A DNA stretch of 15,291 bases from Calditrichota bacterium (GCA_003695285.1 RFIL01000107.1:1-15291), one strand, 5' to 3'. Shown: positions 1-7,237, counted from the first letter of the stretch. The notes: generated by a model from the sequence alone, not told the origin. Numbers and translations: made by a program.

Positions 1-1
1 A

Positions 2-601
2 AAAATTGGCATGACCCGGATTTTTGATGAGACGGGTAATGTGGTTCCGGTAACGGTGGTCAAGGCAGGTCCTTGCTATGTTACTCAGATTAAAACCGTT
101 GAGAAAGACGGGTATGAAGCCATGCAGTTGGGGTTTGATGAAAAGAGAGAGAAAAATACCACGAAACCTCTTCTGGGGCATTTTGCAAAGGCAAGTGTTC
201 CTCCGGTTAGAAAATTAAAGGAATTTCCTTTGCCCTCTGATCGGGAAGTCAATGTCGGTGATGTGCTAAACGTGGATATTTTTACCCCGGGAGAGATTGT
301 GAAGGTCTCAGGCCTAAGTAAAGGGCGTGGTTTTGCCGGGGTCGTCAAGCGCCATGGATTTGGTGGAGGTAAGAAAACGCACGGGCAGTCCGATCGACTC
401 AGAGCTCCCGGTTCTATTGGTCAAAGTTCTTTCCCTTCCAAGGTTTTTAAAGGGTTGAGGATGGCAGGACGTATGGGAGGAAAGCGAGTCTCTGTAAAGG
501 GGCTTCAGATTGTCCGGGTTGATGTGGAAAACAATCTGTTATTTGTAAAGGGTGCTATTCCCGGTTCTCGAAATAGCTATGTGGAAATTTATAAACAGTA
601 A
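2..601 (+). CDS. rplC: 50S ribosomal protein L3 (5' end outside window)
   Basis: L3 is a primary 23S rRNA binder that helps nucleate 50S assembly and reaches towards the peptidyl transferase centre. The frame is open from base 2 and reads KIG before the first ATG at 11. Family members begin roughly M-x-G-L-I-G-K-K-I-G-M-T, so the ATG at 11 is internal and about 6-8 codons are missing. The central glycine-rich loop is clear (RHGFGGGKKTHGQSDRLRAP), followed by GSIGQ, whose glutamine corresponds to the one methylated in E. coli L3, then FKGLRMAGRMGG. The TH-GQSDRLRAPGS segment resembles Bacteroidota/Chlorobi L3, as I remember those sequences. About 206 residues are expected, which is normal. rpsJ (S10) probably lies just upstream but is not visible. 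Confidence 0.97.
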   Translation, partial: KIGMTRIFDETGNVVPVTVVKAGPCYVTQIKTVEKDGYEAMQLGFDEKREKNTTKPLLGHFAKASVPPVRKLKEFPLPSDREVNVGDVLNVDIFTPGEIVKVSGLSKGRGFAGVVKRHGFGGGKKTHGQSDRLRAPGSIGQSSFPSKVFKGLRMAGRMGGKRVSVKGLQIVRVDVENNLLFVKGAIPGSRNSYVEIYKQ

Positions 602-632
602 ATAAACAGCGGTTAACGAACGGGTAGATAAA

Positions 633-1262
633 ATGGAACTTCAAGTATATAACATTAATGGGTCACCCACCGGCGAAAAAGTTGAATTAAAGCCGGAAGT
701 GTTTGAGGTTGAGCCAAATGATCATGCGATTTATCTGGCGGTAAAGGCATATCTGGCTAATCAGCGACAGGGGACACATAGCGTAAAGAATCGCTCGGCT
801 GTTGCCGGAGGGGGTAAAAAGCCGTTCCGTCAAAAGGGGACCGGTAGAGCCCGTCAGGGGACCATTCGAGCTCCTCATATGGTTGGCGGTGGCCGTGCTT
901 TTGGTCCTCATCCCAGAGATTATCGAATGGATCTTCCGAAAAAGGTTCGGTTGCTGGCTCGTAAATCCGCTCTCAGTTATAAAGCTCGTGAAGGAAAAAT
1001 TGTTGTTGTGGAAGATTTTGAATTCGATGCCCCCAAAACCCGCCGTGTTGTTGATATCTTAACAAATTTGGAAATCCAGGATAAGAAAGTGTTGATTCTC
1101 ACTGGTAAAAATGATTTGAACCTGTATAAGTCTGTTCGGAATATTCCTTACAAAAATGTGCTTAACGCCCCGCAGTTCTCCACCTATGATGTGCTCAACG
1201 CCGATGTCGTATTAATGCATAAAGGAGCTGTGGGAATAATAAATGAGGTACTTGGGAAATGA
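633..1262 (+). CDS. rplD: 50S ribosomal protein L4
   Basis: L4 binds 23S rRNA domain I. Its long loop, here about residues 45-98 and rich in Gly/Arg/Lys (GGGKKPFRQKGTGRARQG), lines the nascent-peptide exit tunnel. The rest forms the globular alpha/beta domain, ending in GIINEVLGK. The 209 residues match the family. The start is the only ATG placed before the conserved N-terminal strand; its SD is weak (GGGTAG around 621), suggesting coupling to rplC 31 bases upstream. The stop overlaps the rplW start as ATGA at 1259-1262. In E. coli L4 autoregulates the S10 operon at the rpsJ leader; that leader is outside this window, so the mechanism cannot be assessed here. Confidence 0.98.
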   Translation: MELQVYNINGSPTGEKVELKPEVFEVEPNDHAIYLAVKAYLANQRQGTHSVKNRSAVAGGGKKPFRQKGTGRARQGTIRAPHMVGGGRAFGPHPRDYRMDLPKKVRLLARKSALSYKAREGKIVVVEDFEFDAPKTRRVVDILTNLEIQDKKVLILTGKNDLNLYKSVRNIPYKNVLNAPQFSTYDVLNADVVLMHKGAVGIINEVLGK

Positions 1263-1558
1263 GAGATCCAAGAGAAATAATCATTGAACCCATTTTGACG
1301 GAAAAAGCCCTGCGGCTTCAGGAAACTGCTAATCAGTACATGTTTAAAGTGGCCAAGGATGCTAATAAAATCCAGATAAAAGATGCCATTGAAAAGCGGT
1401 TTTCAGTAAGTGTGGTTAGTGTCAGGGTGATGAATGTAAAGGGGAAGCCGCGCCAGCGATTTACCCGTCGGGGAAGAGTGTCCGGCTATACCTCAAGCTA
1501 TAAAAAAGCAATTGTAACTCTGGGTGAAGGTCAAACCCTGGACTTTGTGGAGAAATAG
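1259..1558 (+). CDS. rplW: 50S ribosomal protein L23
   Basis: L23 sits at the exit of the peptide tunnel and is the docking site for trigger factor and SRP. The 99 residues are the usual length. The sequence shows the opening I-I-x-P-I-L-T-E-K-A, the KDANKIQIKDAIEKRF helix and V-x-V-x-x-V-R-V-M-N strand, then the basic loop GKPRQRFTRRGRVSGYT that inserts into 23S rRNA. The ATG overlaps the rplD stop by four bases (ATGA), so translation is probably coupled by re-initiation. No oddities seen. Confidence 0.98.
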   Translation: MRDPREIIIEPILTEKALRLQETANQYMFKVAKDANKIQIKDAIEKRFSVSVVSVRVMNVKGKPRQRFTRRGRVSGYTSSYKKAIVTLGEGQTLDFVEK

Positions 1559-1579
1559 GATAGTAACTGGAGAAAAGTT

Positions 1580-2404
1580 ATGGCATTAAAATCATACAAA
1601 CCCACAACTTCGACCTTGCGATTTCGGACCGATGTATCACGGGATGAAATCACGAAACAAGAGCCTGAGCCTTCATTGGTGGTCTCGCTCCACAAAACCG
1701 GAGGCCGCAATAATCAAGGGCGAATCACGGCCTGGCAACGAGGTGGGGGCCATAAACGGAAATATCGCATTATTGATTTTAAGCGAGATAAGCATGGTAT
1801 TCCGGCAGTGGTAAAAGCGATTGAATATGATCCCAATCGGAGCGCTCGAATTGCTCTGCTCTATTACGCAGACGGAGAAAAGCGGTATATACTGGCTCCG
1901 GATGGGTTGAAGGTTGGAGATACCGTGGTGAGCGGCGAAGATGCGGATGTGCGCGTTGGTAATGCGCTTCCCCTGGCCAAAATCCCTCTGGGGATGGAGG
2001 TGCATAATGTGGAATTGGTGCCCGGAAAGGGCGGTCAGGTTGGTCGCAGTGCGGGAACCGGTTTGCAGGTGATGGCTAAGGAAGGTGAATATGCATTGCT
2101 GAAGATGCCTTCTGGTGAAATCCGGAAGTTCCGGATGACCTGTTACGCCACGCTGGGGCATGTAGGGAATGTAGATCATAACAATGTATCGCTGGGTAAG
2201 GCCGGTCGTTCTCGCTGGCGAGGGAGAAGGCCTAATGTTCGAGGGGTAGCAATGAACCCTGTCGATCACCCGATGGGGGGAGGCGAAGGTCGTTCTTCTG
2301 GAGGTCGGCATCCCTGTTCTCCCTGGGGGCAGCTCTCCAAGGGGTTGAAAACACGCAAAAAAAATAAACCTTCGGATGCACTCATTGTTAAACGACGTAA
2401 GTAA
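1580..2404 (+). CDS. rplB: 50S ribosomal protein L2
   Basis: L2 is one of the most conserved ribosomal proteins; it is needed for subunit joining and sits near the peptidyl transferase centre. All 274 residues are present: the N-terminal extension, the OB-like domain (SGGRNNQGRIT-type motif near residues 40-50, then YRIIDFKRDKHGIPAVV and YDPNRSARIALL), the SH3-like domain (GKGGQVGRSAGT) and the C-terminal loop NPVDHPMGGGEGRSSGGRHP. His230 (E. coli H229 in mature numbering) is kept. The next-but-one position, normally His, is Met232, a substitution I associate with FCB-group bacteria. SD TGGAG at 1568-1572 precedes the ATG. A plain operon member, 21 bases after rplW. Confidence 0.98.
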   Translation: MALKSYKPTTSTLRFRTDVSRDEITKQEPEPSLVVSLHKTGGRNNQGRITAWQRGGGHKRKYRIIDFKRDKHGIPAVVKAIEYDPNRSARIALLYYADGEKRYILAPDGLKVGDTVVSGEDADVRVGNALPLAKIPLGMEVHNVELVPGKGGQVGRSAGTGLQVMAKEGEYALLKMPSGEIRKFRMTCYATLGHVGNVDHNNVSLGKAGRSRWRGRRPNVRGVAMNPVDHPMGGGEGRSSGGRHPCSPWGQLSKGLKTRKKNKPSDALIVKRRK

Positions 2405-2416
2405 GGGTGTTTAAAA

Positions 2417-2704
2417 ATGGCAAGATCGCTAAAAAAAGGTCCTTTTATTGACCAGAAGTTGTACAAAAAGATTCAAAAATTGAATGAAACCGGTGAAAAA
2501 AAAGTAGTTAAAACATGGGCACGGCGCAGCACTATTCCTCCCGAATTTGTCGGGCATACAATTGCCGTGCATAATGGAATTAAATTTATTCCGGTATACA
2601 TTTCGGAAAATATGGTCGGGCATAAATTGGGTGAGTTTGCCCTGACCCGGACTTTCCGTGGCCATGGTGGCAAATTGGCGGAAAGAAAATCACGTGTTCG
2701 ATAA
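2417..2704 (+). CDS. rpsS: 30S ribosomal protein S19
   Basis: S19 lies in the 30S head, pairs with S13 and contacts the A-site tRNA and the A-site finger. The 95 residues match the family exactly: the opening RSLKKGPFID, the WARRSTIPPEFVGHTIAVHNG core, VGHKLGEFALTRTFRGH and a basic tail. The ATG is 12 bases after the rplB stop; SD AAGGGTG at 2404-2410 overlaps the end of rplB. No oddities seen. Confidence 0.98.
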   Translation: MARSLKKGPFIDQKLYKKIQKLNETGEKKVVKTWARRSTIPPEFVGHTIAVHNGIKFIPVYISENMVGHKLGEFALTRTFRGHGGKLAERKSRVR

Positions 2705-2728
2705 ACCTGAAATAGTGGGACTATAGCA

Positions 2729-3079
2729 ATGGAAGCAGTTGCAAGATCAAAATATGTGCGCATGTCACCCTTTAAGGTTCGACGGGTGGTAAATTTAATC
2801 AAAGGAAAGAATGTGGAAGATGCGTTAAATATATTGCATTTTTCACCCAAGCGAGCCTCGAAGACGCTGGAAAAAACCCTTCGTTCAGCGGTGGCCAATT
2901 TTTTCCTGAATGAAGAGGCAGCGCATATTTCACCGCATGATATTTATGTCAAAAAGGTGCTGGTCGATGAAGGCCCCACGCTGAGGCGTTTTCGTCCCAT
3001 GTCAATGGGAAGGGCTGGCAGGATTCGTCGTCGGACCAGTCATATTACCATAGTTGTTGAAAGTAAAGTTAACGAATAA
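2729..3079 (+). CDS. rplV: 50S ribosomal protein L22
   Basis: L22 interacts with all 23S rRNA domains, and its beta-hairpin lines the exit tunnel opposite L4; hairpin changes are a known route to macrolide resistance. The 116 residues show R-M-S-P-F-K-V-R-R-V-V near residue 11, the helical core to about residue 70, and the extended hairpin around residues 80-103 (RRFRPMSMGRAGRIRRRTSH), which is intact. Start ATG lies 24 bases after rpsS with a modest SD (GTGGGA at 2715-2720). Normal operon position before rpsC. Confidence 0.98.
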   Translation: MEAVARSKYVRMSPFKVRRVVNLIKGKNVEDALNILHFSPKRASKTLEKTLRSAVANFFLNEEAAHISPHDIYVKKVLVDEGPTLRRFRPMSMGRAGRIRRRTSHITIVVESKVNE

Positions 3080-3101
3080 TTACCATCTTGGAGGAACTGT
3101 T

Positions 3102-3746
3102 TTGGGTCAGAAATGTAATCCAATAGGATTTCGCTTAGGCTTCATCAAAACCTGGGATTCCCAGTGGTTTGATGATCGACATTTCGCGGAAAAATTGAAC
3201 GAAGATCTGTTGATACGCAAATATATTCGTCAGCGACTGGCGGATGGTGCGGTTTCCAAGATCGGTATTGAACGAACAGCCCGACGGATTACGATTACCA
3301 TTCATACCGCGCGACCGGGTGTGGTAATTGGTAAGAAGGGTGCGGAAGTCGATCGCTTGAAAGAAGAGCTGAAAAAGTTGTTAAAAAAGGATATTCAAAT
3401 CAACATCACCGAAATCAAGCATCCGGAATTGGATGCCTTTCTGGTAGCTCAAAATATTGCCCGTCAGCTGGAAGGTAAGGTTTCGTTTCGTCGTGCGATG
3501 AAGCGGGCATTGACCTCCTCCATGCGTCTGGGTGCACAGGGGATCAAAATTACCTGCTCCGGTCGTCTCGGAGGTGCAGAAATGGCGCGAAGCGAAAGTT
3601 ACAAAGATGGTCGGATACCGTTGCATACCTTGCGGGCGGATATTGATTACGCCACGGCTACGGCTATGACCACCTATGGGTGCATCGGAGTGAAAGTCTG
3701 GATTTATCACGGTGATGTGATCGGCAAGAAAGGACGAGGAGAATAA
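3102..3746 (+). CDS. rpsC: 30S ribosomal protein S3 (TTG start)
   Basis: S3 forms part of the mRNA entry tunnel of the 30S subunit and has helicase-related function together with S4 and S5. I place the start at TTG 3102 because it gives the family N-terminus MGQKCNPIGFRLG and lies 7 bases after a perfect GGAGG (3090-3094). A longer in-frame start at 3054 would overlap rplV and lacks homology-like sequence. The protein is 214 residues: N-terminal helical region, KH type II domain with the GKKG loop at residues 77-80, then the C-terminal domain (GRLGGAEMARSE, ending WIYHGDV-IG-KKG). Cys5 replaces the commoner Val. One of four TTG-started 30S genes here. Confidence 0.96.
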   Translation: MGQKCNPIGFRLGFIKTWDSQWFDDRHFAEKLNEDLLIRKYIRQRLADGAVSKIGIERTARRITITIHTARPGVVIGKKGAEVDRLKEELKKLLKKDIQINITEIKHPELDAFLVAQNIARQLEGKVSFRRAMKRALTSSMRLGAQGIKITCSGRLGGAEMARSESYKDGRIPLHTLRADIDYATATAMTTYGCIGVKVWIYHGDVIGKKGRGE

Positions 3747-3750
3747 CACC

Positions 3751-4170
3751 ATGTTAATGCCCAAAAAGGTTAAATATCGAAAACAACAGCGGGGGCGTAC
3801 CCGGGGGAAGGCAACTCGTGGTAACTCCATTGCTTTTGGCGAATATGGATTAAAAGCCCTGGAAGCTCACTGGATTACCAGCCGTCAGATCGAGGCAGCT
3901 CGTGTGGCCATGACTCGCTACATAAAGCGGGGTGGAAAGGTTTGGATTCGGATTTTTCCAGATAAACCGGTAACGAAAAAACCGGCTGAAACTCGAATGG
4001 GTAAGGGGAAAGGTTCTCCGGAATACTGGGTAGCGGTGGTGAAGCCGGGTCGGGTGATGTTTGAACTGGCAGGTGTCCCGGAGGAGATTGCCAGAGAAGC
4101 AATGCGGTTGGCAGCCCATAAATTGCCCATAAAAACCAAATTTATTACGCGTAAAGAAGGTGGGGAATAA
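3751..4170 (+). CDS. rplP: 50S ribosomal protein L16
   Basis: L16 organises the A-site tRNA region and helices 38/89 of 23S rRNA and is added late in 50S assembly. The 139 residues contain the N-terminal MLMPKKVKYRKQQRGRTRG, the ITSRQIEAARVAMTR helix, RIFPDKPVTKKPAETRMGKGKG and the VKPGRVMFELAGV strand. Arg82 corresponds to E. coli R81, the site hydroxylated by RoxA in some bacteria. Of two nearby ATGs, 3751 is preferred because it is 9 bases from GAGGAG (3736-3741), while 3757 is 15 away. It starts 5 bases after rpsC, so coupling is likely. Confidence 0.97.
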   Translation: MLMPKKVKYRKQQRGRTRGKATRGNSIAFGEYGLKALEAHWITSRQIEAARVAMTRYIKRGGKVWIRIFPDKPVTKKPAETRMGKGKGSPEYWVAVVKPGRVMFELAGVPEEIAREAMRLAAHKLPIKTKFITRKEGGE

Positions 4171-4176
4171 GAAGCT

Positions 4177-4410
4177 ATGAAGGCCTCAGAAATTCGTACA
4201 TTAAGCGTTGAAGAGATAAAAAAACAGTTGGATGACTTGCTTGAGGAGTTGTCAAATTTGCGAATTCAAAAAGCAACGCATCAACTCGTCAATCCCAGCC
4301 GCATTCGTCAGGTAAGGCGAGATATTGCTCGTCATAAAACCATCTTGCGGGAGATTGAGCTGGGAATTAACAAAAATGTAGAGTCAGAAACTTCAAAAGA
4401 AGGTAAGTAA
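4177..4410 (+). CDS. rpmC: 50S ribosomal protein L29
   Basis: L29 is a small two-helix protein that packs next to L23 at the tunnel exit and helps form the chaperone docking surface. The 77 residues show the typical MKASEIRTLSVEEIKKQLDDLLEEL-like first helix (quoted in part), the LRIQKATHQLVNPSRIRQVRRDIARHKT-type second helix, and an acidic/basic tail slightly longer than the common 60-70 residues. Gap to rplP is 6 bases, to rpsQ 5 bases. The SD is the purine run GGTGGGG near 4159-4164 at the end of rplP. Confidence 0.95.
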   Translation: MKASEIRTLSVEEIKKQLDDLLEELSNLRIQKATHQLVNPSRIRQVRRDIARHKTILREIELGINKNVESETSKEGK

Positions 4411-4415
4411 GGGAT

Positions 4416-4670
4416 ATGGAAAGAGGTATCCGAAAAACTCGCGTAGGAGTGGTTGTGAGTGATAAAATGGATAAAACGGTCGTGGTTGCTGTAGAACGAC
4501 TGGTAAAACATCCATTCTATAAGAAATATATCAAGAGAACCTCCAAGTTCAAAGCGCATGACGAAGAGAATCAGTGTACGGTTGGTGATAAGGTGAAAAT
4601 AATGGAGACTCGGCCACTCAGTAAGACCAAGCGCTGGCGGGTTGTCGAAATTGTCGAAAAGGTCAAATAA
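4416..4670 (+). CDS. rpsQ: 30S ribosomal protein S17
   Basis: S17 is an OB-fold primary binder of the 16S rRNA 5' domain. The 84 residues show the G-V-V-V-S-D-K-M-D-K-T-V-V-V strand pair, the RLVKHPFYKKYIKRTSKFKAHDE region and the conserved VGDKVKIMETRPLSKTKRWR motif near residues 52-71. Length is normal. SD AAGGGAT at 4408-4414 overlaps the rpmC stop. Last gene of the S10 block by comparison with other bacteria; here it continues into rplN with a 23-base gap and no visible terminator. Confidence 0.97.
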   Translation: MERGIRKTRVGVVVSDKMDKTVVVAVERLVKHPFYKKYIKRTSKFKAHDEENQCTVGDKVKIMETRPLSKTKRWRVVEIVEKVK

Positions 4671-4693
4671 TATAAGAAGTTGAGGTTAGAGTC

Positions 4694-5062
4694 ATGGTTC
4701 AGGAATATACCCGTTTAAATGTGGCGGATAATTCAGGTGCAAAAAAGGTAATGTGTATCCGAATTCTGGGCGGTTCGAAGAAGCGATATGGAACAGTTGG
4801 GGATGTGATTGTGGTTTCCGTGAAAAGTGCTATTCCCAATGCCGCGGTGAAAAAAGGTGATGTGTCCAGAGCGGTTATTGTTCGCACCAAAAAAGAAATC
4901 CGTCGGGAAGATGGCTCATACATCCGATTTGATGAGAATGCAGCGGTGTTGTTAGATAATCAGGGTGAGCCGAGAGGTACCCGTATTTTCGGGCCCGTGG
5001 CAAGAGAGTTACGTGAAAAAGATTTTATGAAAATAATTTCCTTAGCACCGGAAGTTCTTTAA
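4694..5062 (+). CDS. rplN: 50S ribosomal protein L14
   Basis: L14 contacts 16S rRNA at bridge B8 and is the binding site for the silencing factor RsfS. All 122 residues are present and highly canonical: MVQEYTRLNVADNSGAKK, then the small beta-barrel (VGDVIVVSVKSAIP, KKGDVSRAVIVRTKKE), the loop RGTRIFGPVARELR and the C-terminal FMKIISLAPEVL. SD GAGG at 4682-4685 lies before the ATG. First gene of the spc block in other bacteria; no separate promoter could be recognised in the 23-base gap upstream. Confidence 0.98.
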   Translation: MVQEYTRLNVADNSGAKKVMCIRILGGSKKRYGTVGDVIVVSVKSAIPNAAVKKGDVSRAVIVRTKKEIRREDGSYIRFDENAAVLLDNQGEPRGTRIFGPVARELREKDFMKIISLAPEVL

Positions 5063-5081
5063 TGATAGGGAATTGAGAACG

Positions 5082-5405
5082 ATGAAAAAGATTCAAAAAA
5101 ATGATACGGTTTTAATTATCTCCGGAAAGCATCGTCTGGAAAAGAAACGGGGACGCGTGTTGAAAGTGTTCCCCAAGAAGAACCAGGTGATTGTGGAAGG
5201 AGTGAACATTATTAAACGCCATACTCGCCCCACACAAGATTTGCCACAGGGGGGGATTATAGAGAAGGAAGCGCCCATTCACATCTCTAATGTGAAGTTG
5301 ATATGTCCTAAATGTAATCGACCAACACGAGTGGGGCTTCGGGTTCTGGATGATGGTTCTAAAGTTCGAGTTTGTAAACTTGCAGACTGTGGTGAAATGA
5401 TTTAA
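5082..5405 (+). CDS. rplX: 50S ribosomal protein L24 with C-terminal Cys4 motif
   Basis: L24 is one of the assembly initiators of the 50S subunit and lies near the tunnel exit. I choose ATG 5082 (MKKIQKNDTVLIISGKHR) over an in-frame TTG at 5073, because the AGGG at 5067-5070 lies 11 bases from the ATG and only 2 from the TTG. The protein has 107 residues. A KOW motif covers roughly residues 5-35, followed by VIVEGVNIIKRHTRP. The C-terminus carries a possible zinc ribbon, Cys75-x2-Cys78 and Cys98-x4-Cys103. Many L24 proteins have lost these cysteines, and those that keep them usually show CxxC in the second half; here the spacing is CxxxxC (CKLADC). Confidence 0.95.
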   Translation: MKKIQKNDTVLIISGKHRLEKKRGRVLKVFPKKNQVIVEGVNIIKRHTRPTQDLPQGGIIEKEAPIHISNVKLICPKCNRPTRVGLRVLDDGSKVRVCKLADCGEMI

Positions 5406-5422
5406 CCAGAAGGAATGCCACA

Positions 5423-5995
5423 ATGGGTAAAAAAACAACAAAAAATGATGCATACGTTCCCCGGCTAAAAAAGAAGTATAAAGAAGAAATCATACCTGCG
5501 ATGATGAAACGTTTTGGTTATAAAAATGTTATGCAGGTACCGCGATTAACTAAAATTTGTCTGAATATGGGGGTCGGGGAAGCCATACAGGATCCCAAAT
5601 TATTGGAAAAAGCCATGGAAGATCTGGCGGTCATCAGTGGTCAGAAACCGGCAGTCACCAAAGCGAAAAAGTCTATCTCAAATTTTAAGCTGCGTCAGGG
5701 AATGAAGATAGGTTGCCGGGTAACCCTTCGTGGGGATCGCATGTATGAGTTTTTAGATCGCTTTATCAGTTTGGCGATTCCTCGAATCCGCGATTTCCGT
5801 GGGCTTTCTGATAAGGCTTTTGATGGAAAGGGAAATTATTCCATCGGTGCCAGGGAACAGATTATCTTTCCGGAAATTAATGTGGATAAAATTGATAAAA
5901 TTCGGGGTTTGAATATCACATTTGTCACCGATGCCGGTAACGATGAAGAAGCCTATGAGTTGTTAAAAGGTTTTGGAATGCCCTTTAAAAAATAG
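5423..5995 (+). CDS. rplE: 50S ribosomal protein L5
   Basis: L5 binds 5S rRNA, forms the central protuberance and contacts P-site tRNA. The 190 residues include a roughly 10-residue basic N-terminal extension before the family start (PRLKKKYKEEIIPAM), LTKICLNMGVGEA, the QKPAVTKAKKSISNFKLR loop, GCRVTLRGDRMYEFLDR, the RDFRGLSDKAFDGKGNYS loop and the terminal helix with DEEAYELLKGFGMPF. SD AAGGA at 5410-5414. Only 17 bases separate it from rplX. In E. coli S8 represses spc translation near the rplE start; with such a short gap I see no helix-21-like S8 site here. Confidence 0.98.
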   Translation: MGKKTTKNDAYVPRLKKKYKEEIIPAMMKRFGYKNVMQVPRLTKICLNMGVGEAIQDPKLLEKAMEDLAVISGQKPAVTKAKKSISNFKLRQGMKIGCRVTLRGDRMYEFLDRFISLAIPRIRDFRGLSDKAFDGKGNYSIGAREQIIFPEINVDKIDKIRGLNITFVTDAGNDEEAYELLKGFGMPFKK

Positions 5996-6005
5996 GAGAT
6001 GAGAA

Positions 6006-6191
6006 TTGGCCAAAAAAGCATTAATTGCCAAAGCGAAGAAAAAGCAAAAATTTAAAGTTCGAGAATATCATCGTTGTGAACGATGCGGTCGTCCACGCGC
6101 ATATTATCGAAAATTTGGATTATGTCGGATTTGTTTCCGGGATTTGGCTAATCAAGGTCAGATACCGGGAGTGATTAAAGCAAGCTGGTAA
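6006..6191 (+). CDS. rpsN: 30S ribosomal protein S14, short zinc-binding type (TTG start)
   Basis: S14 sits in the 30S head beside S3 and S10. This is the short C+ form (61 residues) with Cys24-x2-Cys27 and Cys40-x2-Cys43 for zinc; the long zinc-free form is about 100 residues. The TTG at 6006 gives MAKKALIAKA and is placed 7 bases after AGGAG (5994-5998), which overlaps the rplE stop; no ATG lies in frame nearby. This form is sometimes named rpsZ or rpsN type Z. A 64-base gap follows it, longer than most in this operon, and contains an inverted repeat. Confidence 0.96.
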   Translation: MAKKALIAKAKKKQKFKVREYHRCERCGRPRAYYRKFGLCRICFRDLANQGQIPGVIKASW

Positions 6192-6209
6192 ACAGTGAGA
6201 CATTGAGTC

Positions 6210-6233
6210 GGTATTGAGTTTGATTGAAATACC
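6210..6233 (+). promoter_or_regulatory. Inverted repeat in the rpsN-rpsH gap
   Basis: GGTATT at 6210-6215 is exactly complementary to AATACC at 6228-6233, with a 12-base loop. It lies 23 bases before the rpsH start. Six base pairs could arise by chance in AT-rich DNA. It is noted because S8 is a known translational repressor of spc genes in E. coli, so structure ahead of its own gene is plausible. Confidence 0.25.
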
Positions 6234-6255
6234 ATAATTTACAGGAGAAGGTTTT

Positions 6256-6657
6256 ATGTCTATGACGGATCCCATTGCGGATTATTTGACACGAATTCGC
6301 AACGCCCTGCAAGCCGGGCACAAAATGGTAGATATCCCTGCTTCCAACATGAAGAAGCAGATGACACAGATTTTATATGATTATAAGTTTATCAAAAATT
6401 ATATCATTATTGAAGATGGTAAGCAGGGGATTATCCGTATCTTTTTAAAGTATGTGCCCGCTACCGGAAAGCCGGTTATCCATGAGTTGAAACGGGTAAG
6501 TAAACCGGGTCGGCGTTTTTACGTGGATGTGCAGGGATTGCCGCGGGTAAAGAATAATATGGGAATTGCAATTTTAAGCACCTCCAAAGGAATTATGACC
6601 GAACGTCAGGCACGCAGGGAGCGTGTTGGGGGTGAGGTGCTCTGTTATATCTGGTAA
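6256..6657 (+). CDS. rpsH: 30S ribosomal protein S8
   Basis: S8 is a primary binder of the 16S rRNA central domain and, in E. coli, the translational repressor of the spc operon. The 133 residues show the N-terminal MTDPIADYLTRIRNA, the PASNMKKQMTQILYDYKFI helix, RVSKPGRRFYV, and the conserved C-terminal loop GIAILSTSKGIMTERQAR followed by GGEVLCYIW. ATG 6256 is preferred to ATG 6262, since AGGAG (6243-6247) is 8 bases from the first and 14 from the second. Normal length. Confidence 0.98.
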   Translation: MSMTDPIADYLTRIRNALQAGHKMVDIPASNMKKQMTQILYDYKFIKNYIIIEDGKQGIIRIFLKYVPATGKPVIHELKRVSKPGRRFYVDVQGLPRVKNNMGIAILSTSKGIMTERQARRERVGGEVLCYIW

Positions 6658-6680
6658 CGATAAAGTTAAAGAGGTGAGAC

Positions 6681-7217
6681 GTGTCTCGGATAGGAAAATT
6701 ACCTATTAAGGTGCCGGAAGGTGTGGAAGTTAAGATAGAGGAAGGTCTGGTAACCGTTAAAGGACCCAAAGGGGAGCTTTCTCAAAAAATAGCTCCGGAG
6801 ATGAAGGTTGAACTGAAGGATGGGTTTATTCATGTGGAGCGCCCCAATGATGAGCGCAAATGGCGTGCCTTCCATGGTCTTACCCGGACGTTGATCAATA
6901 ATATGGTGGTTGGTGTTACAGAGGGGTATACCAAGGTCTTGTTGATTGAAGGGGTGGGATATCGTGCAGAAGCCAAAGGAAAAGGGATTCAACTGGCGGT
7001 TGGTTTTTCTCATCCCATCTATTTTGTGCCTCCGGAAGGTATTGAGGTGAAAGTGGCATCCGCCAACCGTATTGAAGTATCCGGGATTAATAAGGAGCTG
7101 GTGGGAGAAGTTGCCGCCAAAATACGTTCCTTCCGCCCCCCGGAACCTTACAAGGGTAAGGGAATTCGCTATGAAAATGAAGTAGTGCGCCGCAAGGCTG
7201 GTAAATCTGCTAAATAA
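6681..7217 (+). CDS. rplF: 50S ribosomal protein L6 (GTG start)
   Basis: L6 sits at the base of the L7/L12 stalk next to the sarcin-ricin loop and elongation-factor site. The 178 residues contain two duplicated domains: the first starts SRIGKLPIKVPEGV, the second from about residue 82 (YTKVLLIEGVGYRAEAKGK, LAVGFSHPI). It ends with the signature VGEVAAKIRSFRPPEPYKGKG and a basic tail. GTG 6681 follows GAGG at 6671-6674 by 6 bases and yields the expected M-S-R-I-G-K N-terminus. Confidence 0.98.
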   Translation: MSRIGKLPIKVPEGVEVKIEEGLVTVKGPKGELSQKIAPEMKVELKDGFIHVERPNDERKWRAFHGLTRTLINNMVVGVTEGYTKVLLIEGVGYRAEAKGKGIQLAVGFSHPIYFVPPEGIEVKVASANRIEVSGINKELVGEVAAKIRSFRPPEPYKGKGIRYENEVVRRKAGKSAK

Positions 7218-7237
7218 ACAATGAGGTTGCGGGCATT

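Noticed and set aside
1673..2311. 212-codon open frame on the - strand across rplB
   Set aside because: Lies wholly inside a textbook L2 gene, with no domain-like sequence; composition shadow.
3054..3101. Longer S3 with an upstream TTG start
   Set aside because: Would overlap rplV and add a non-conserved N-terminus; TTG 3102 has GGAGG at ideal distance and the family start MGQK.
5073..5081. Longer L24 start at TTG 5073
   Set aside because: The only SD-like run is 2 bases away, too close; ATG 5082 is spaced correctly.
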